Below the pieces are notes generated by a model, which worked only from the letters and a program-made list of their open reading frames with translations, made no database searches and had not been told where the DNA came from. Positions 33,605 through 41,414 of a stretch of 64,000 nt of DNA are shown one piece after another (within the stretch, counting starts at the first letter, position 1; every line of letters begins with the position of its first letter). The translations under genes were made by a program, and so were the position numbers. Source of the stretch: CAJCIY01 sp964245825 (GTDB lineage Bacteria; Actinomycetota; Actinomycetes; Mycobacteriales; CAJCIY01); assembly GCA_964245825.1 (NCBI GenBank), contig CAXTNT010000007.1, positions 114,583 to 178,582 of the forward strand, written 5' to 3'.

Positions 33605-34513
33605 TCAGCGCACCGCGTCGAGCGCCGCCCGGCGGCCCTCCCAGGCCGCGCCCATCCCGCGCAGGGTGACGGCCCGCCACTCGTCACCGGCACTGTCCGA
33701 GCGCTCGATCCCGATCTCCAGGTGGCCGTCGGCGAGCCCTTCGGCCAGCCCCTGGCCCCACTCCACGAGCGTCACCGCGGCCGCGGCGGGCGTGTCCAGG
33801 TCGAGGTCGTCGAGCTCCAGCCGACCGCCGAGCCGGTACGCATCGGCGTGCACCACCGGCAGCCGGCCGGTGTGCTCGCGGGCCAGCACGAAGGTCGGCG
33901 AGGTCAGCCGCTCGGCCACGCCGAGACCGGCCCCGATCCCCTGCGCCAGCGTGGTCTTGCCCGCACCGAGCGGTCCCGTCAGCAGCACCAGGTCGCCCGG
34001 CACGAGCAGGTCGGCGAGCCCGCGACCGAGTTCGCGCATCGCCGCGGCGGTGGCCACCGGCCGCGCCAGCGGGCGGCCGTACTCGTCCCAGAAGTCGTGC
34101 CGGCGCACGACGTCGAAGCCCCAGCGCCGGAAGCGTGCCGCGTTGGCGGGCAGCTGGTGGCGGACACCGGCCCGGAGCCCGACCAGCCCTGGCGCGACGC
34201 TGGCGGCGACCAGCGCGCCGGCCAGGCCGCGACCGCGCTGCTCGGGGGCGACCGCGAGGCGGCGTACCCATCGGAGTCGGAGCGGGTCGTCGTGGTGCGG
34301 ACCGAAGCGCACCGACCCCACGATCTCGCCGTCGTCGTCCTCCGCGACCAGGCCGCCGTGCGCGGCGATCTCGGCCGTGAGCGAGTCCACGGTCTCGCCC
34401 AGCGAACCCGACCGCGGGGTGATGTCGAGCGCGCCGAAGACGGCCTGCGTCAGCGTCAGCATCGCGGCCGCGTCGGCGACCTGCGCCGGGCGGATCGCCG
34501 GGGGGTCGGTCAC
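33605..34513 (-). CDS. tsaE: GNAT-TsaE fusion protein
   Basis: One 302-residue chain joins two enzymes. Residues 5-145 form a GNAT acetyltransferase (RPAQVADAAAMLTLTQAVF, acetyl-CoA loop LAVAPEQRGRGLAGALV, FRRWGFDVVRRHDFW). Residues 150-302 are TsaE, the ATPase of the t6A complex, with Walker A LLTGPLGAGKTTLAQGI (180-187), SPTFVLAREH, HADAYRL and LVEWGQGL. TsaE drives the TsaBD catalytic cycle. There is no stop or frameshift between the halves, so the fusion is real. GTG 34513 overlaps the glycosylase stop by GTGA. Confidence 0.92.
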   Translation of the reverse strand: MTDPPAIRPAQVADAAAMLTLTQAVFGALDITPRSGSLGETVDSLTAEIAAHGGLVAEDDDGEIVGSVRFGPHHDDPLRLRWVRRLAVAPEQRGRGLAGALVAASVAPGLVGLRAGVRHQLPANAARFRRWGFDVVRRHDFWDEYGRPLARPVATAAAMRELGRGLADLLVPGDLVLLTGPLGAGKTTLAQGIGAGLGVAERLTSPTFVLAREHTGRLPVVHADAYRLGGRLELDDLDLDTPAAAAVTLVEWGQGLAEGLADGHLEIGIERSDSAGDEWRAVTLRGMGAAWEGRRAALDAVR

Positions 34514-35061
34514 AGCAGGGACGCGGCCTGCGCGAGGTCCTCGCGCAGGGCGGCCATCGGGGCACCATCCGGGCCGAAGCGCAGGGCTGCGCTCGGGTGG
34601 TACGTGGCGAGCACCCGCCGCCCGCCGAACTCCGCGACCGTGCCGCGCAGGGCGGCGATCCGCGCCCCACGCCCGTGGAACCACACGACCGCGGTGGAGC
34701 CCATCGCCACCACGAGCGCGGGCGCGGCCAGCTCGAGCTGGCGGTCGAGCCAGCCGCGGCACCGCGCCAGCTCGGGGGCGCGGGGCGTGCGGTTGCCCGG
34801 CGGTCGGCACTTGAGGGTGTTGAGCACCCCGACCTCCGTACGGGCCAGGCCGGCCTCGACGAGCAGCCGGTCGAGCAGCTGCCCGGCCCGGCCGACGAAC
34901 GGACGACCCGCCAGGTCCTCCTGCGCCCCCGGCGCCTCGCCGACCAGGACCAGCCGGGCGCCGGCGGGCAGCTCGCCCACGACCACCGAGTCCCGGGCCG
35001 CGACCAGCTCGGGGCACGCCGTGCAGCTGCGGATCTCGGCGCTGAGCTCGGCCCAGGTCAC
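34510..35061 (-). CDS. family 4-type iron-sulfur uracil-DNA glycosylase
   Basis: A 183-residue uracil-DNA glycosylase that removes uracil from DNA. Four Cys in a typical 4Fe-4S pattern: SCTACPEL (Cys13, Cys16), LKCRPPGNR and LARCRGWL. Catalytic-site motifs are LVGEAPGAQED and LATYHPSAALR. The GEAPG motif favours family 4 over family 5. GTG 35061 overlaps the hydrolase stop and its own stop overlaps the GNAT-TsaE start, both GTGA. Its presence in a tRNA-modification operon is not explained by function. Confidence 0.92.
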   Translation of the reverse strand: MTWAELSAEIRSCTACPELVAARDSVVVGELPAGARLVLVGEAPGAQEDLAGRPFVGRAGQLLDRLLVEAGLARTEVGVLNTLKCRPPGNRTPRAPELARCRGWLDRQLELAAPALVVAMGSTAVVWFHGRGARIAALRGTVAEFGGRRVLATYHPSAALRFGPDGAPMAALREDLAQAASLL

Positions 35062-36131
35062 GCGGCGTGGGCGGCGACCGCCTCGAGCGCACGCCGCAGC
35101 AGCGCCCGCAGGTGCAGCGTCACCAGGGCTGGGCGTTCGAGCATCGCCATGTGGCCGGCCCCGGGCAGCACGACCAGCTCCGCGTCCGGCAGCTCGGCCA
35201 CCATCGCCCGGCTGTTGTCGACGGGCGTCAGCACGTCCTTGTCGCCGACCAGCACCAGGACCGGGATCTGCCGCAGCACCGGCAGCGCGGCGAGCTTGTC
35301 GTGGGTGCAGAGCGCGCCGAAGAAGCTGGTGATCGTGGCCAGCGGGCTCTGCGAGATCATCCGTTCCATCAGGTCCACGAGCGACGGCGGGACGTCGCCG
35401 CCGTAGGAGACGCGGTTCGCGAGCGCCCAGGTCAACGCGCTCGGCGTACGTCGGCGCTCGAGCCGGTCGCCGTAGTGGGACAGCGTCGTCGCGCCGCGCG
35501 GCCCGAAGACCTTCAGCGCCTTGGCGGCGAGCACCGGCAGGCCGAGCATCGTCGCGGCGGCCCCGCCGGCCGAGGTGCCGAGCAGCGCGACCCCCACCAC
35601 CCGGCCGTCGACCGCGAACAGCTCGGGCCGCGAGTCGGCCAGCGCCATGATCGTCATGCCGCCCATGGAGTGGCCGACCAGCACGGCACGCCCGCTCGGC
35701 GCGACGACGTCGAGCACCCGGCCGAGGTCCTCGCCCAGGACGTCGATCGAGTGCGCCTCGGCCCGGTCACCCGGCCGCTCGGAACGGCCGTGGCCGCGCT
35801 GGTCGTAGAAGACCAGCCGGAGGTCGTCGGCGGCGAGTTCGCGCCGCTGGTAGGTCCACGTCTCCTGGGTGCAGGTCCAGCCGTGCACGAACACCACCGT
35901 GAGGGGGGCGTCGAGGGGGCCGACCTCCTCGACGTGCAGCGCCAGCCCGTCGGAGGTGGCGACCGGGGTGACCCGGTCGACCCGGGCCGGCGCGGCGAGC
36001 GTCAGCGCCTCCGGATCCGGACGCCCGCGGTGGGTGCTGACCTTGCGCCGGGTCAGCTGGACACCGCCGCCGGCGGCCAGGGCCGCCCCCACCGTGGTGG
36101 CCAGCAGCACGCGGTTGCGCGTTCTGCTCAC
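35058..36131 (-). CDS. membrane-anchored alpha/beta hydrolase
   Basis: A 357-residue alpha/beta hydrolase with an N-terminal hydrophobic segment (VLLATTVGAALAAGGGV). Oxyanion region VFVHGWTCTQETW, nucleophile elbow GHSMGGMTIM with Ser, acid in GDKDVLTPVD, and His in GAGHMAML. Substrate unknown; esterase, lipase or haloperoxidase-like. A gene of this type between alr and tsaE is common in Actinobacteria. GTG 36131 overlaps the alr stop by GTGA. Confidence 0.9.
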   Translation of the reverse strand: MSRTRNRVLLATTVGAALAAGGGVQLTRRKVSTHRGRPDPEALTLAAPARVDRVTPVATSDGLALHVEEVGPLDAPLTVVFVHGWTCTQETWTYQRRELAADDLRLVFYDQRGHGRSERPGDRAEAHSIDVLGEDLGRVLDVVAPSGRAVLVGHSMGGMTIMALADSRPELFAVDGRVVGVALLGTSAGGAAATMLGLPVLAAKALKVFGPRGATTLSHYGDRLERRRTPSALTWALANRVSYGGDVPPSLVDLMERMISQSPLATITSFFGALCTHDKLAALPVLRQIPVLVLVGDKDVLTPVDNSRAMVAELPDAELVVLPGAGHMAMLERPALVTLHLRALLRRALEAVAAHAA

Positions 36132-37264
36132 GTCGCCTCCTGCACGTACACGCGGGGGATCCTCGTCCCCACCCTGGACACGATCTCGTAGGAGATGGTG
36201 CCCAGTCTGTCAGCCCACTCCTGCGCGGTGGGCTCACCCGCGTCGCCCGGGCCGAAGATGACGACCTCGTCGCCCGCGGTGGCCGGCTCGTCGCCGGTCT
36301 CCACCAGGAACTGATCCATGCAGACGCGGCCCGCGATGCGTCGGCGCCGGGCGCCCAGCAGCACCTCGCCGACGTTGGTGGCGCCGCGGGGGATGCCGTC
36401 CGCGTACCCGAGGGGCACGAGCGCGACGGTGGTGTCCCGGTCGGCGTGCCACTGGTGGCCGTACGAGACGCCCTCGCCGGCCGCGACGCGGTGGGTGGTC
36501 GCGACTCGCGTGCGCAGGCTCATCGCCGGACGCAGGCCGTACCGGTCCGGGCCGCCGAGCTGCGGCACCGGGGTCAGCCCGTAGCACGCGAGGCCGGGGC
36601 GGACGAGGTCGAAGTGCGCGTCGGGCCGGGTCAGCGTCGCCGCGGAGTTGGCGGCGTGCCGCACCGTGGGGGTGAGGCCGCGGCGCGCGGCCCGCGCGAG
36701 CGCGTCGCGGAAGGCCTCGAGCTGCAGCCCGGTCGTGGGGTGCTCGGGCTCGTCGGCCCAGACCAGGTGGGTGAACATCCCGACCAGCTCGACCGAGCCT
36801 TCGGCCTGCGCCGTGGCCAGCCGGTGGAGCAGGTCGTCGAGCTCCCCGGGGCCGACCCCGTTGCGCCGTAGGCCGGTGTCGACCTTCAGGTGCACCCGGC
36901 CAGGGCGGCCGGTCTCGCGCGCCGCGGCGACGAGCTCGGCCAGCGCCCACCCGGCGGAGATGCCGACATCGATGTCGGCCGCCACCGCGGCGGCCATCGG
37001 GCCGCCGGGCGCGTGCAGCCAGGACAGCAGCGGCGCGTCGATGCCCGCGGCCCGCAGGTCCAGCGCCTCGGCCAGCTGGGCTACCCCGAGCCAGCTCGCT
37101 CCCCCTTGCAGCGCAGCCTGTGCAGAGGCGACCAGACCGTGGCCGTAGCCGTCGGCCTTGACCACCGCCATCACCTGGGCCGTCGGCGCGGCCGCAGCGC
37201 ATGCGGCGACCGAGGCGGCGATGGCGTCGAGATCGACCACCACGGTGGCGGGCGTGGCGTTCAT
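36128..37264 (-). CDS. alr: Alr, alanine racemase
   Basis: Alr interconverts L- and D-alanine with PLP, providing D-Ala for peptidoglycan. Seen over 378 residues: PLP lysine in VMAVVKADGYGHG, VDTGLRRNG, HAANSAATL and the C-terminal catalytic Tyr in GEGVSYGHQW; GRVCMDQFLVE is also present. ATG 37264 has a TACCAT box at 8 nt and no ribosome site, so it is near-leaderless and probably heads the operon that runs to tsaD. Confidence 0.96.
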   Translation of the reverse strand: MNATPATVVVDLDAIAASVAACAAAAPTAQVMAVVKADGYGHGLVASAQAALQGGASWLGVAQLAEALDLRAAGIDAPLLSWLHAPGGPMAAAVAADIDVGISAGWALAELVAAARETGRPGRVHLKVDTGLRRNGVGPGELDDLLHRLATAQAEGSVELVGMFTHLVWADEPEHPTTGLQLEAFRDALARAARRGLTPTVRHAANSAATLTRPDAHFDLVRPGLACYGLTPVPQLGGPDRYGLRPAMSLRTRVATTHRVAAGEGVSYGHQWHADRDTTVALVPLGYADGIPRGATNVGEVLLGARRRRIAGRVCMDQFLVETGDEPATAGDEVVIFGPGDAGEPTAQEWADRLGTISYEIVSRVGTRIPRVYVQEAT

Positions 37265-37272
37265 CCCCGCCG

Positions 37273-37278
37273 ATGGTA
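37273..37278 (-). promoter_or_regulatory. -10 box of alr
   Basis: TACCAT read leftward, 8 nt before the alr ATG; predicted leader of 1-2 nt. Confidence 0.45.
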
Positions 37279-37299
37279 GGACCGCGGGCGCGGCCGGGT

Positions 37300-38142
37300 T
37301 CACCGCAGCAGCAGACGTTCCAGCCGCCGTTCGGCCAGCGTCAACCCGACCGCCCCCATCGCCAGCAGGTACGCGGCGTGCACGAGCAGCACCCAGCCGA
37401 CGTCGCCGGTGACCAGTCCGCGCAGCATCGCCACGCCCTGGTAGAGCGGGGTCACCCGCACCACCAGCTGCAGGGCTCCGGGATAGGTGGACAGCGGGTA
37501 GAACGTCGCAGAGAACAGGAACAGCGGCAGCTGCACCAGCGTCACGTACTCGAAGTCGGTCCAGCTCTTCATGTACGTCGTGAGCGCCATGCCGACCGAC
37601 GCGAAAGCCCCGCCCAGCAGCAGCGCCGCCGGCAGCGCCAGCACGGCCCACCACGACGCGATCACACCGAGGGCCGCCATCACGATCAGGAACGCCGCCG
37701 AGTACAGACCGCCGCGGACCACCGACCAGGTGATCTCGCCGATGGCGATGTCGCCCGGCGCGACCGGGGTGTTGAGCACCGCTGCGTACAGCTTCGAGAA
37801 CTTCAGCTTGTGGAAGACGTTGAACGTGGTCTCGGCGATCGCGGCGTTCATCGCCGAGGTCGCGAGCATCGCCGGCGCGACGAAGGTGCGGTACGGGACG
37901 AGATGGCCGCCGACCCGCACCGAACCGACGAGCGCGCCGAGCCCGACGCCGATCGACAGCAGGTAGAACAACGGCTCGAAGAACCCGGACAGCACCACCA
38001 GCCAGCCGTGCCGCATGACCAGGACGTTGCGTTCGACCACGCCGCGCGCCCGGCCCGAGCCGACGCGCAGTGGCACGACCCGCGCGAGCAGCGTGGCCGA
38101 CGGCGGCCCGGTCAGCGTCGTCGCGTTGCTGGTGGCCGTCAT
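37300..38142 (-). CDS. ABC-2 permease, second subunit
   Basis: A 280-residue ABC-2 (NodJ-like) permease with six membrane helices. Seen: SGFFEPLFYLLSIGVGLGAL, FVAPAMLATSAMNAAI and FLFSATFYPLSTYP followed by TPLYQGVAMLRGL. It shares a start/stop TGATG overlap with the upstream permease, so the two likely form a heterodimer energised by the ATPase at 38969. Substrate unknown. Confidence 0.92.
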   Translation of the reverse strand: MTATSNATTLTGPPSATLLARVVPLRVGSGRARGVVERNVLVMRHGWLVVLSGFFEPLFYLLSIGVGLGALVGSVRVGGHLVPYRTFVAPAMLATSAMNAAIAETTFNVFHKLKFSKLYAAVLNTPVAPGDIAIGEITWSVVRGGLYSAAFLIVMAALGVIASWWAVLALPAALLLGGAFASVGMALTTYMKSWTDFEYVTLVQLPLFLFSATFYPLSTYPGALQLVVRVTPLYQGVAMLRGLVTGDVGWVLLVHAAYLLAMGAVGLTLAERRLERLLLR

Positions 38143-38969
38143 CAGGTCACCAGCCGGCGATGGAAGGTACGACGGGCCAGCAGCACGCCGATCACCAGCA
38201 GCGCCAGCAGGCAGCCGGCGTGCACCAGGTCGTCGGACCGGCCCTGCCCGAGCGCGAGGTCGCGGGTCAGCGCAACGCCGTGCCACAGCGGCGTGGCGTA
38301 GGCGACGTACTGCATCCACCTGGGCAACTGGGTGATCGGGAAGAACGTGCCGGAGAACAGGAACAGCGGCACGACGACGAAGCGGTAGAGCACGGAGAAG
38401 CCCGTGTCGTTCTCGACGGTCGCCGCGAACGCCAGCAGCGGCGCCGCGAAGGCGAGGCCGCAGAACGTGGCGGCCGGCCAGGCGAGGATGGCGAGCCAGG
38501 AGTGGATCGCCCCGAAGGCCGCGACCACCGCGAGGTAGACACCCGTGGACAGGCCCACGCTCGTGGCGATCCACGCGAGCTGCCCGGTCACGATGTCCCC
38601 GACCGATAGGGGCCCGGCGAGCATGCCGTGGTAGGTCCGGTGCCACTTGATCGACCCGAGGACCGGCCAGGTCGCCTCGAAGGAGGCCGCCTGCATGGCC
38701 GCCGCAGCCACCAGCCCGGGGCCGACAAAGTCGAGGTAGGACAGGCCGCCGAGCTGACCCGAGTGCCGATGGTTGACCAGCGAGCCGAGCCCGATGCCCA
38801 TCGCGGCCAGGAAGCACACCGGCTCCGCCACCCTGCTGTAGACCGTGCCGCGCCACGTGTGGGTGTAGTTGCGCCACCAGTAGGCGTACACCGCCCGCCA
38901 ACGCAGCCAGGGCGCCTCGGGGCTGGGGACCTGGTGTGTGCTGGCTGGCGCCAGGGTCGGTGCGGCCAT
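38142..38969 (-). CDS. ABC-2 permease, first subunit
   Basis: A 275-residue NodJ-like ABC-2 permease. The cytosolic N-terminus is followed by AEPVCFLAAMGIGLGSLV, DFVGPGLVAAAAMQAA and FLFSGTFFPITQLPRWMQ, matching its neighbour domain for domain. ATG 38969 overlaps the ATPase stop by one base (TGATG), as does its own stop with the next permease. Confidence 0.92.
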   Translation of the reverse strand: MAAPTLAPASTHQVPSPEAPWLRWRAVYAYWWRNYTHTWRGTVYSRVAEPVCFLAAMGIGLGSLVNHRHSGQLGGLSYLDFVGPGLVAAAAMQAASFEATWPVLGSIKWHRTYHGMLAGPLSVGDIVTGQLAWIATSVGLSTGVYLAVVAAFGAIHSWLAILAWPAATFCGLAFAAPLLAFAATVENDTGFSVLYRFVVVPLFLFSGTFFPITQLPRWMQYVAYATPLWHGVALTRDLALGQGRSDDLVHAGCLLALLVIGVLLARRTFHRRLVT

Positions 38970-39961
38970 CAGTCCACCAGCTGTCGGCCGGTGAGGCGCA
39001 GGAACACGTCCTCGAGGCCGGCGCGGCGGACCAGCGCCGACTGCGGCGTGACGCCGCGTCGGGCGACGTCCGCCAGCGCCGCGTCGCCGTCGTCGGCGTA
39101 CACCAGCAGCCGGTCCGGCAGCTCCTCCAGACGCTCGGCGGTGGCCGGCAGCGGCTCGGCGAGCGTGCGGGCGTAGTCCGGCGCCTCCCCGGGACCGAAC
39201 CGCAGCTCCAGCACCTCCCGGGTCGACCAGGCCTCGATCAGCTCGCGCGGCGAGCCGGCCGCCGCGATGCGGCCGTCGTCCATGACCACGAGCCGGTCGC
39301 AGAGCTGCTCGGCCTCGTCCATGTAGTGGGTGGTCAGGACCAGGGTGACCCCGCGTTGCTTGAGCCGGTAGAGCCGGTCCCAGACGACGTGGCGGGCCTG
39401 CGGGTCGAGCCCGGTGGTGGGTTCGTCGAGCAGCAGCAGCTCGGGCGCGTTGACCAGGCTGCGGGCGATGGTCAGCCGCCGCTTCATGCCGCCGGAGAGG
39501 GGCTCGACCTTGTCGTCGGCGCGTTCGGTGAGCTGGACGAAGTCGAGCAGCTCGTCGGTCCGCTCCCGGACGAGCTGCTTGGGGAGCCCGAAGTACCGGC
39601 CGTAGACGTGCAGGTTCTCCCGTACCGTGAGCTCCAGGTCGAGGTTGTCCTCCTGCGGGACGACGCCGATGCGCGCCCGGATCTCAGGGCCGTGCCGGGT
39701 CGGGTCCAGACCGAGCAGCCGGAGCTCGCCGCCGCTGGGTGGGCTGACGCAGCCGATCATCCGCATCGTCGAGGACTTGCCGGCGCCGTTGGGGCCCAGG
39801 AACCCGAAGGCCTCACCGCGGTGGACCTCGACGTCAATGCCGGCGACGGCGGTGAACTCCCCGAACCGCTTGACCAGCCCCCGGGCGCGCACGAGCACGT
39901 CGTCACCCGGGCTGCCCACCTGGTCGACCGTACTGGCCACCCCCGACACGGTCACCCGCAT
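38969..39961 (-). CDS. NodI/DrrA-like ABC exporter ATPase
   Basis: The ATPase of the two-permease ABC-2 exporter, 330 residues. Walker A FLGPNGAGKSSTM, Q-loop VVPQEDNLD, signature LSGGMKRRLTIARSLV, Walker B LLLLDEPTTGLD, H-loop VLTTHYMDEAEQL. The C-terminal domain ends in EDVFLRLTGRQL. The first 25 residues before the domain are poorly defined, so a later start is possible. The operon stands between nnr and alr, genes that adjoin in many Actinobacteria. Confidence 0.92.
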   Translation of the reverse strand: MRVTVSGVASTVDQVGSPGDDVLVRARGLVKRFGEFTAVAGIDVEVHRGEAFGFLGPNGAGKSSTMRMIGCVSPPSGGELRLLGLDPTRHGPEIRARIGVVPQEDNLDLELTVRENLHVYGRYFGLPKQLVRERTDELLDFVQLTERADDKVEPLSGGMKRRLTIARSLVNAPELLLLDEPTTGLDPQARHVVWDRLYRLKQRGVTLVLTTHYMDEAEQLCDRLVVMDDGRIAAAGSPRELIEAWSTREVLELRFGPGEAPDYARTLAEPLPATAERLEELPDRLLVYADDGDAALADVARRGVTPQSALVRRAGLEDVFLRLTGRQLVD

Positions 39962-40024
39962 TCACCGCGCCGCTCCTCGCCCGCCCTGCTCCCCGGCCCC
40001 GTGCACCGCCCACGGCGGAGGCGG

Positions 40025-41395
40025 TCAGGCGCGGACGACGGCGACCGCGTCGGCCCAGGCGTCCAGCAGGTCGTGGGCGGCCAGCGGCACGCGGGCGAGC
40101 CGTCCGGCGAGCCCGTGCAGGAAGGCCGCGGCGGCGCCGACCACCAGCACGTCCGGATCACCGCGCTTGACCGCCGCTGCCAGCAGCGCCCCCGCCGCAC
40201 CCGCCAGCACGTCTCCGGTACCGGCCGTCGACAGCCACGTGGTCCCGGTCGGGTTGATCAGCGCCCGCCCGTCCGGCGCGGCGACCACCGTCCGCTCCCC
40301 CTTGAGCAGCACGTGCACCCCGAGGTCGGCCGCCGCCCGCCGGGCGGCGCCGAGCGGGTCGGGCCGCGGGTCGACGCCGGTGAGCTTCTCGAACTCGCCG
40401 GCGTGCGGGGTGAGCAACGTGGGGGCGGACCGCCCCCGGAGGGCGTCGGCGCCGAGCGCCAGCGCGCCCGCGTCCAGCACCGCGGCCACGTCGGAGTCGA
40501 CCACCCGCCGAGCGGCCTCGTCCCCCGGCGCGCCCGAGCCGCAGACGTACGCATCGACCCGGCCGTCACCCACCACCACCGTCGGCCACGCGGCGCGAAC
40601 GGCGTCGCCCGCGGTGCCCTCGTACCGGACATAACCACCGCCGCCACGGACCGCGCCGCCGCAGCACAGCACCGCCGCGCCCGGGTACTGCTCGCTGCCG
40701 GCGACGACGCCCACCACGCCGCGCGAGTACTTGTCCGCGGTGGCCGGCGGCGTCGGCACCAGCGCCGCGACGTCATCGGCGTCCAGGACCGCCGCTGGTG
40801 ACGTCGGCGCGAAGTCCAGACCGACCGGCGCCACCACGACCGCCCCGCAGAGCTCGGCGCCGGCGCCGACGACATGCCCCGGCTTCAGCCGGTCGAAGGT
40901 GACCGTGACCCGCGCGCGGACGGCCGGGCCGTCGACCGCGCCCGTCGCCGCATCGACACCACTGGGCAGGTCGACGGCCAGCACCGGCCCGCGCAGGGCA
41001 CCCACCAGCTCCGCCGCGCGTCCGCGCAGACCACCGCGGGCGCCCACGCCGACCATGCCGTCGACGACCAGGTCGCAGTCGGGTACGGCGGTGGCGAACC
41101 GCAGCCCGGCAGCCGCGGCCCGCCAGTGCTCGTCGCCGTCCCGGTCCGAGGAGCGCACGACCACCACGGACGCGCCGCGGCGGGCGAGCTCCTGGCCGGC
41201 CCGCATCGCGTCGGCGGCGTTGTGGCCGGAGCCGGCCAGGACGCAGACGCGGGCGCCGTACACCGCGCCGAGCAGCCGCGCGCACTCGGCGGCGACGGCG
41301 TACGACGCCCGGGCGATCAGCGCGGCCTCGCCCACGCGCGCCGACGCCGAGGCGTCCGCGGCCCGCGTCTCCTCGAGGCTCGCGACGTACCTCAT
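40025..41395 (-). CDS. nnr: bifunctional NAD(P)HX epimerase/dehydratase
   Basis: This enzyme repairs hydrated NAD(P)H. The N-terminal epimerase domain (1 to about 205) has CVLAGSGHNAADAMRAGQEL and AVDLPSGVDAATG; the C-terminal ADP/ATP-dependent dehydratase domain (about 215-456) has YSRGVVGVVAGS, LTPHAGEFEKLTG, HVLLKGERTVV and WLSTAGTGDVLAGAAGAL. Both halves are complete. ATG 41395 has a GAGGG site and lies 19 nt after glmS. Confidence 0.94.
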   Translation of the reverse strand: MRYVASLEETRAADASASARVGEAALIARASYAVAAECARLLGAVYGARVCVLAGSGHNAADAMRAGQELARRGASVVVVRSSDRDGDEHWRAAAAGLRFATAVPDCDLVVDGMVGVGARGGLRGRAAELVGALRGPVLAVDLPSGVDAATGAVDGPAVRARVTVTFDRLKPGHVVGAGAELCGAVVVAPVGLDFAPTSPAAVLDADDVAALVPTPPATADKYSRGVVGVVAGSEQYPGAAVLCCGGAVRGGGGYVRYEGTAGDAVRAAWPTVVVGDGRVDAYVCGSGAPGDEAARRVVDSDVAAVLDAGALALGADALRGRSAPTLLTPHAGEFEKLTGVDPRPDPLGAARRAAADLGVHVLLKGERTVVAAPDGRALINPTGTTWLSTAGTGDVLAGAAGALLAAAVKRGDPDVLVVGAAAAFLHGLAGRLARVPLAAHDLLDAWADAVAVVRA

Positions 41396-41414
41396 CGGCC
41401 CTCGACCGGAGCGA

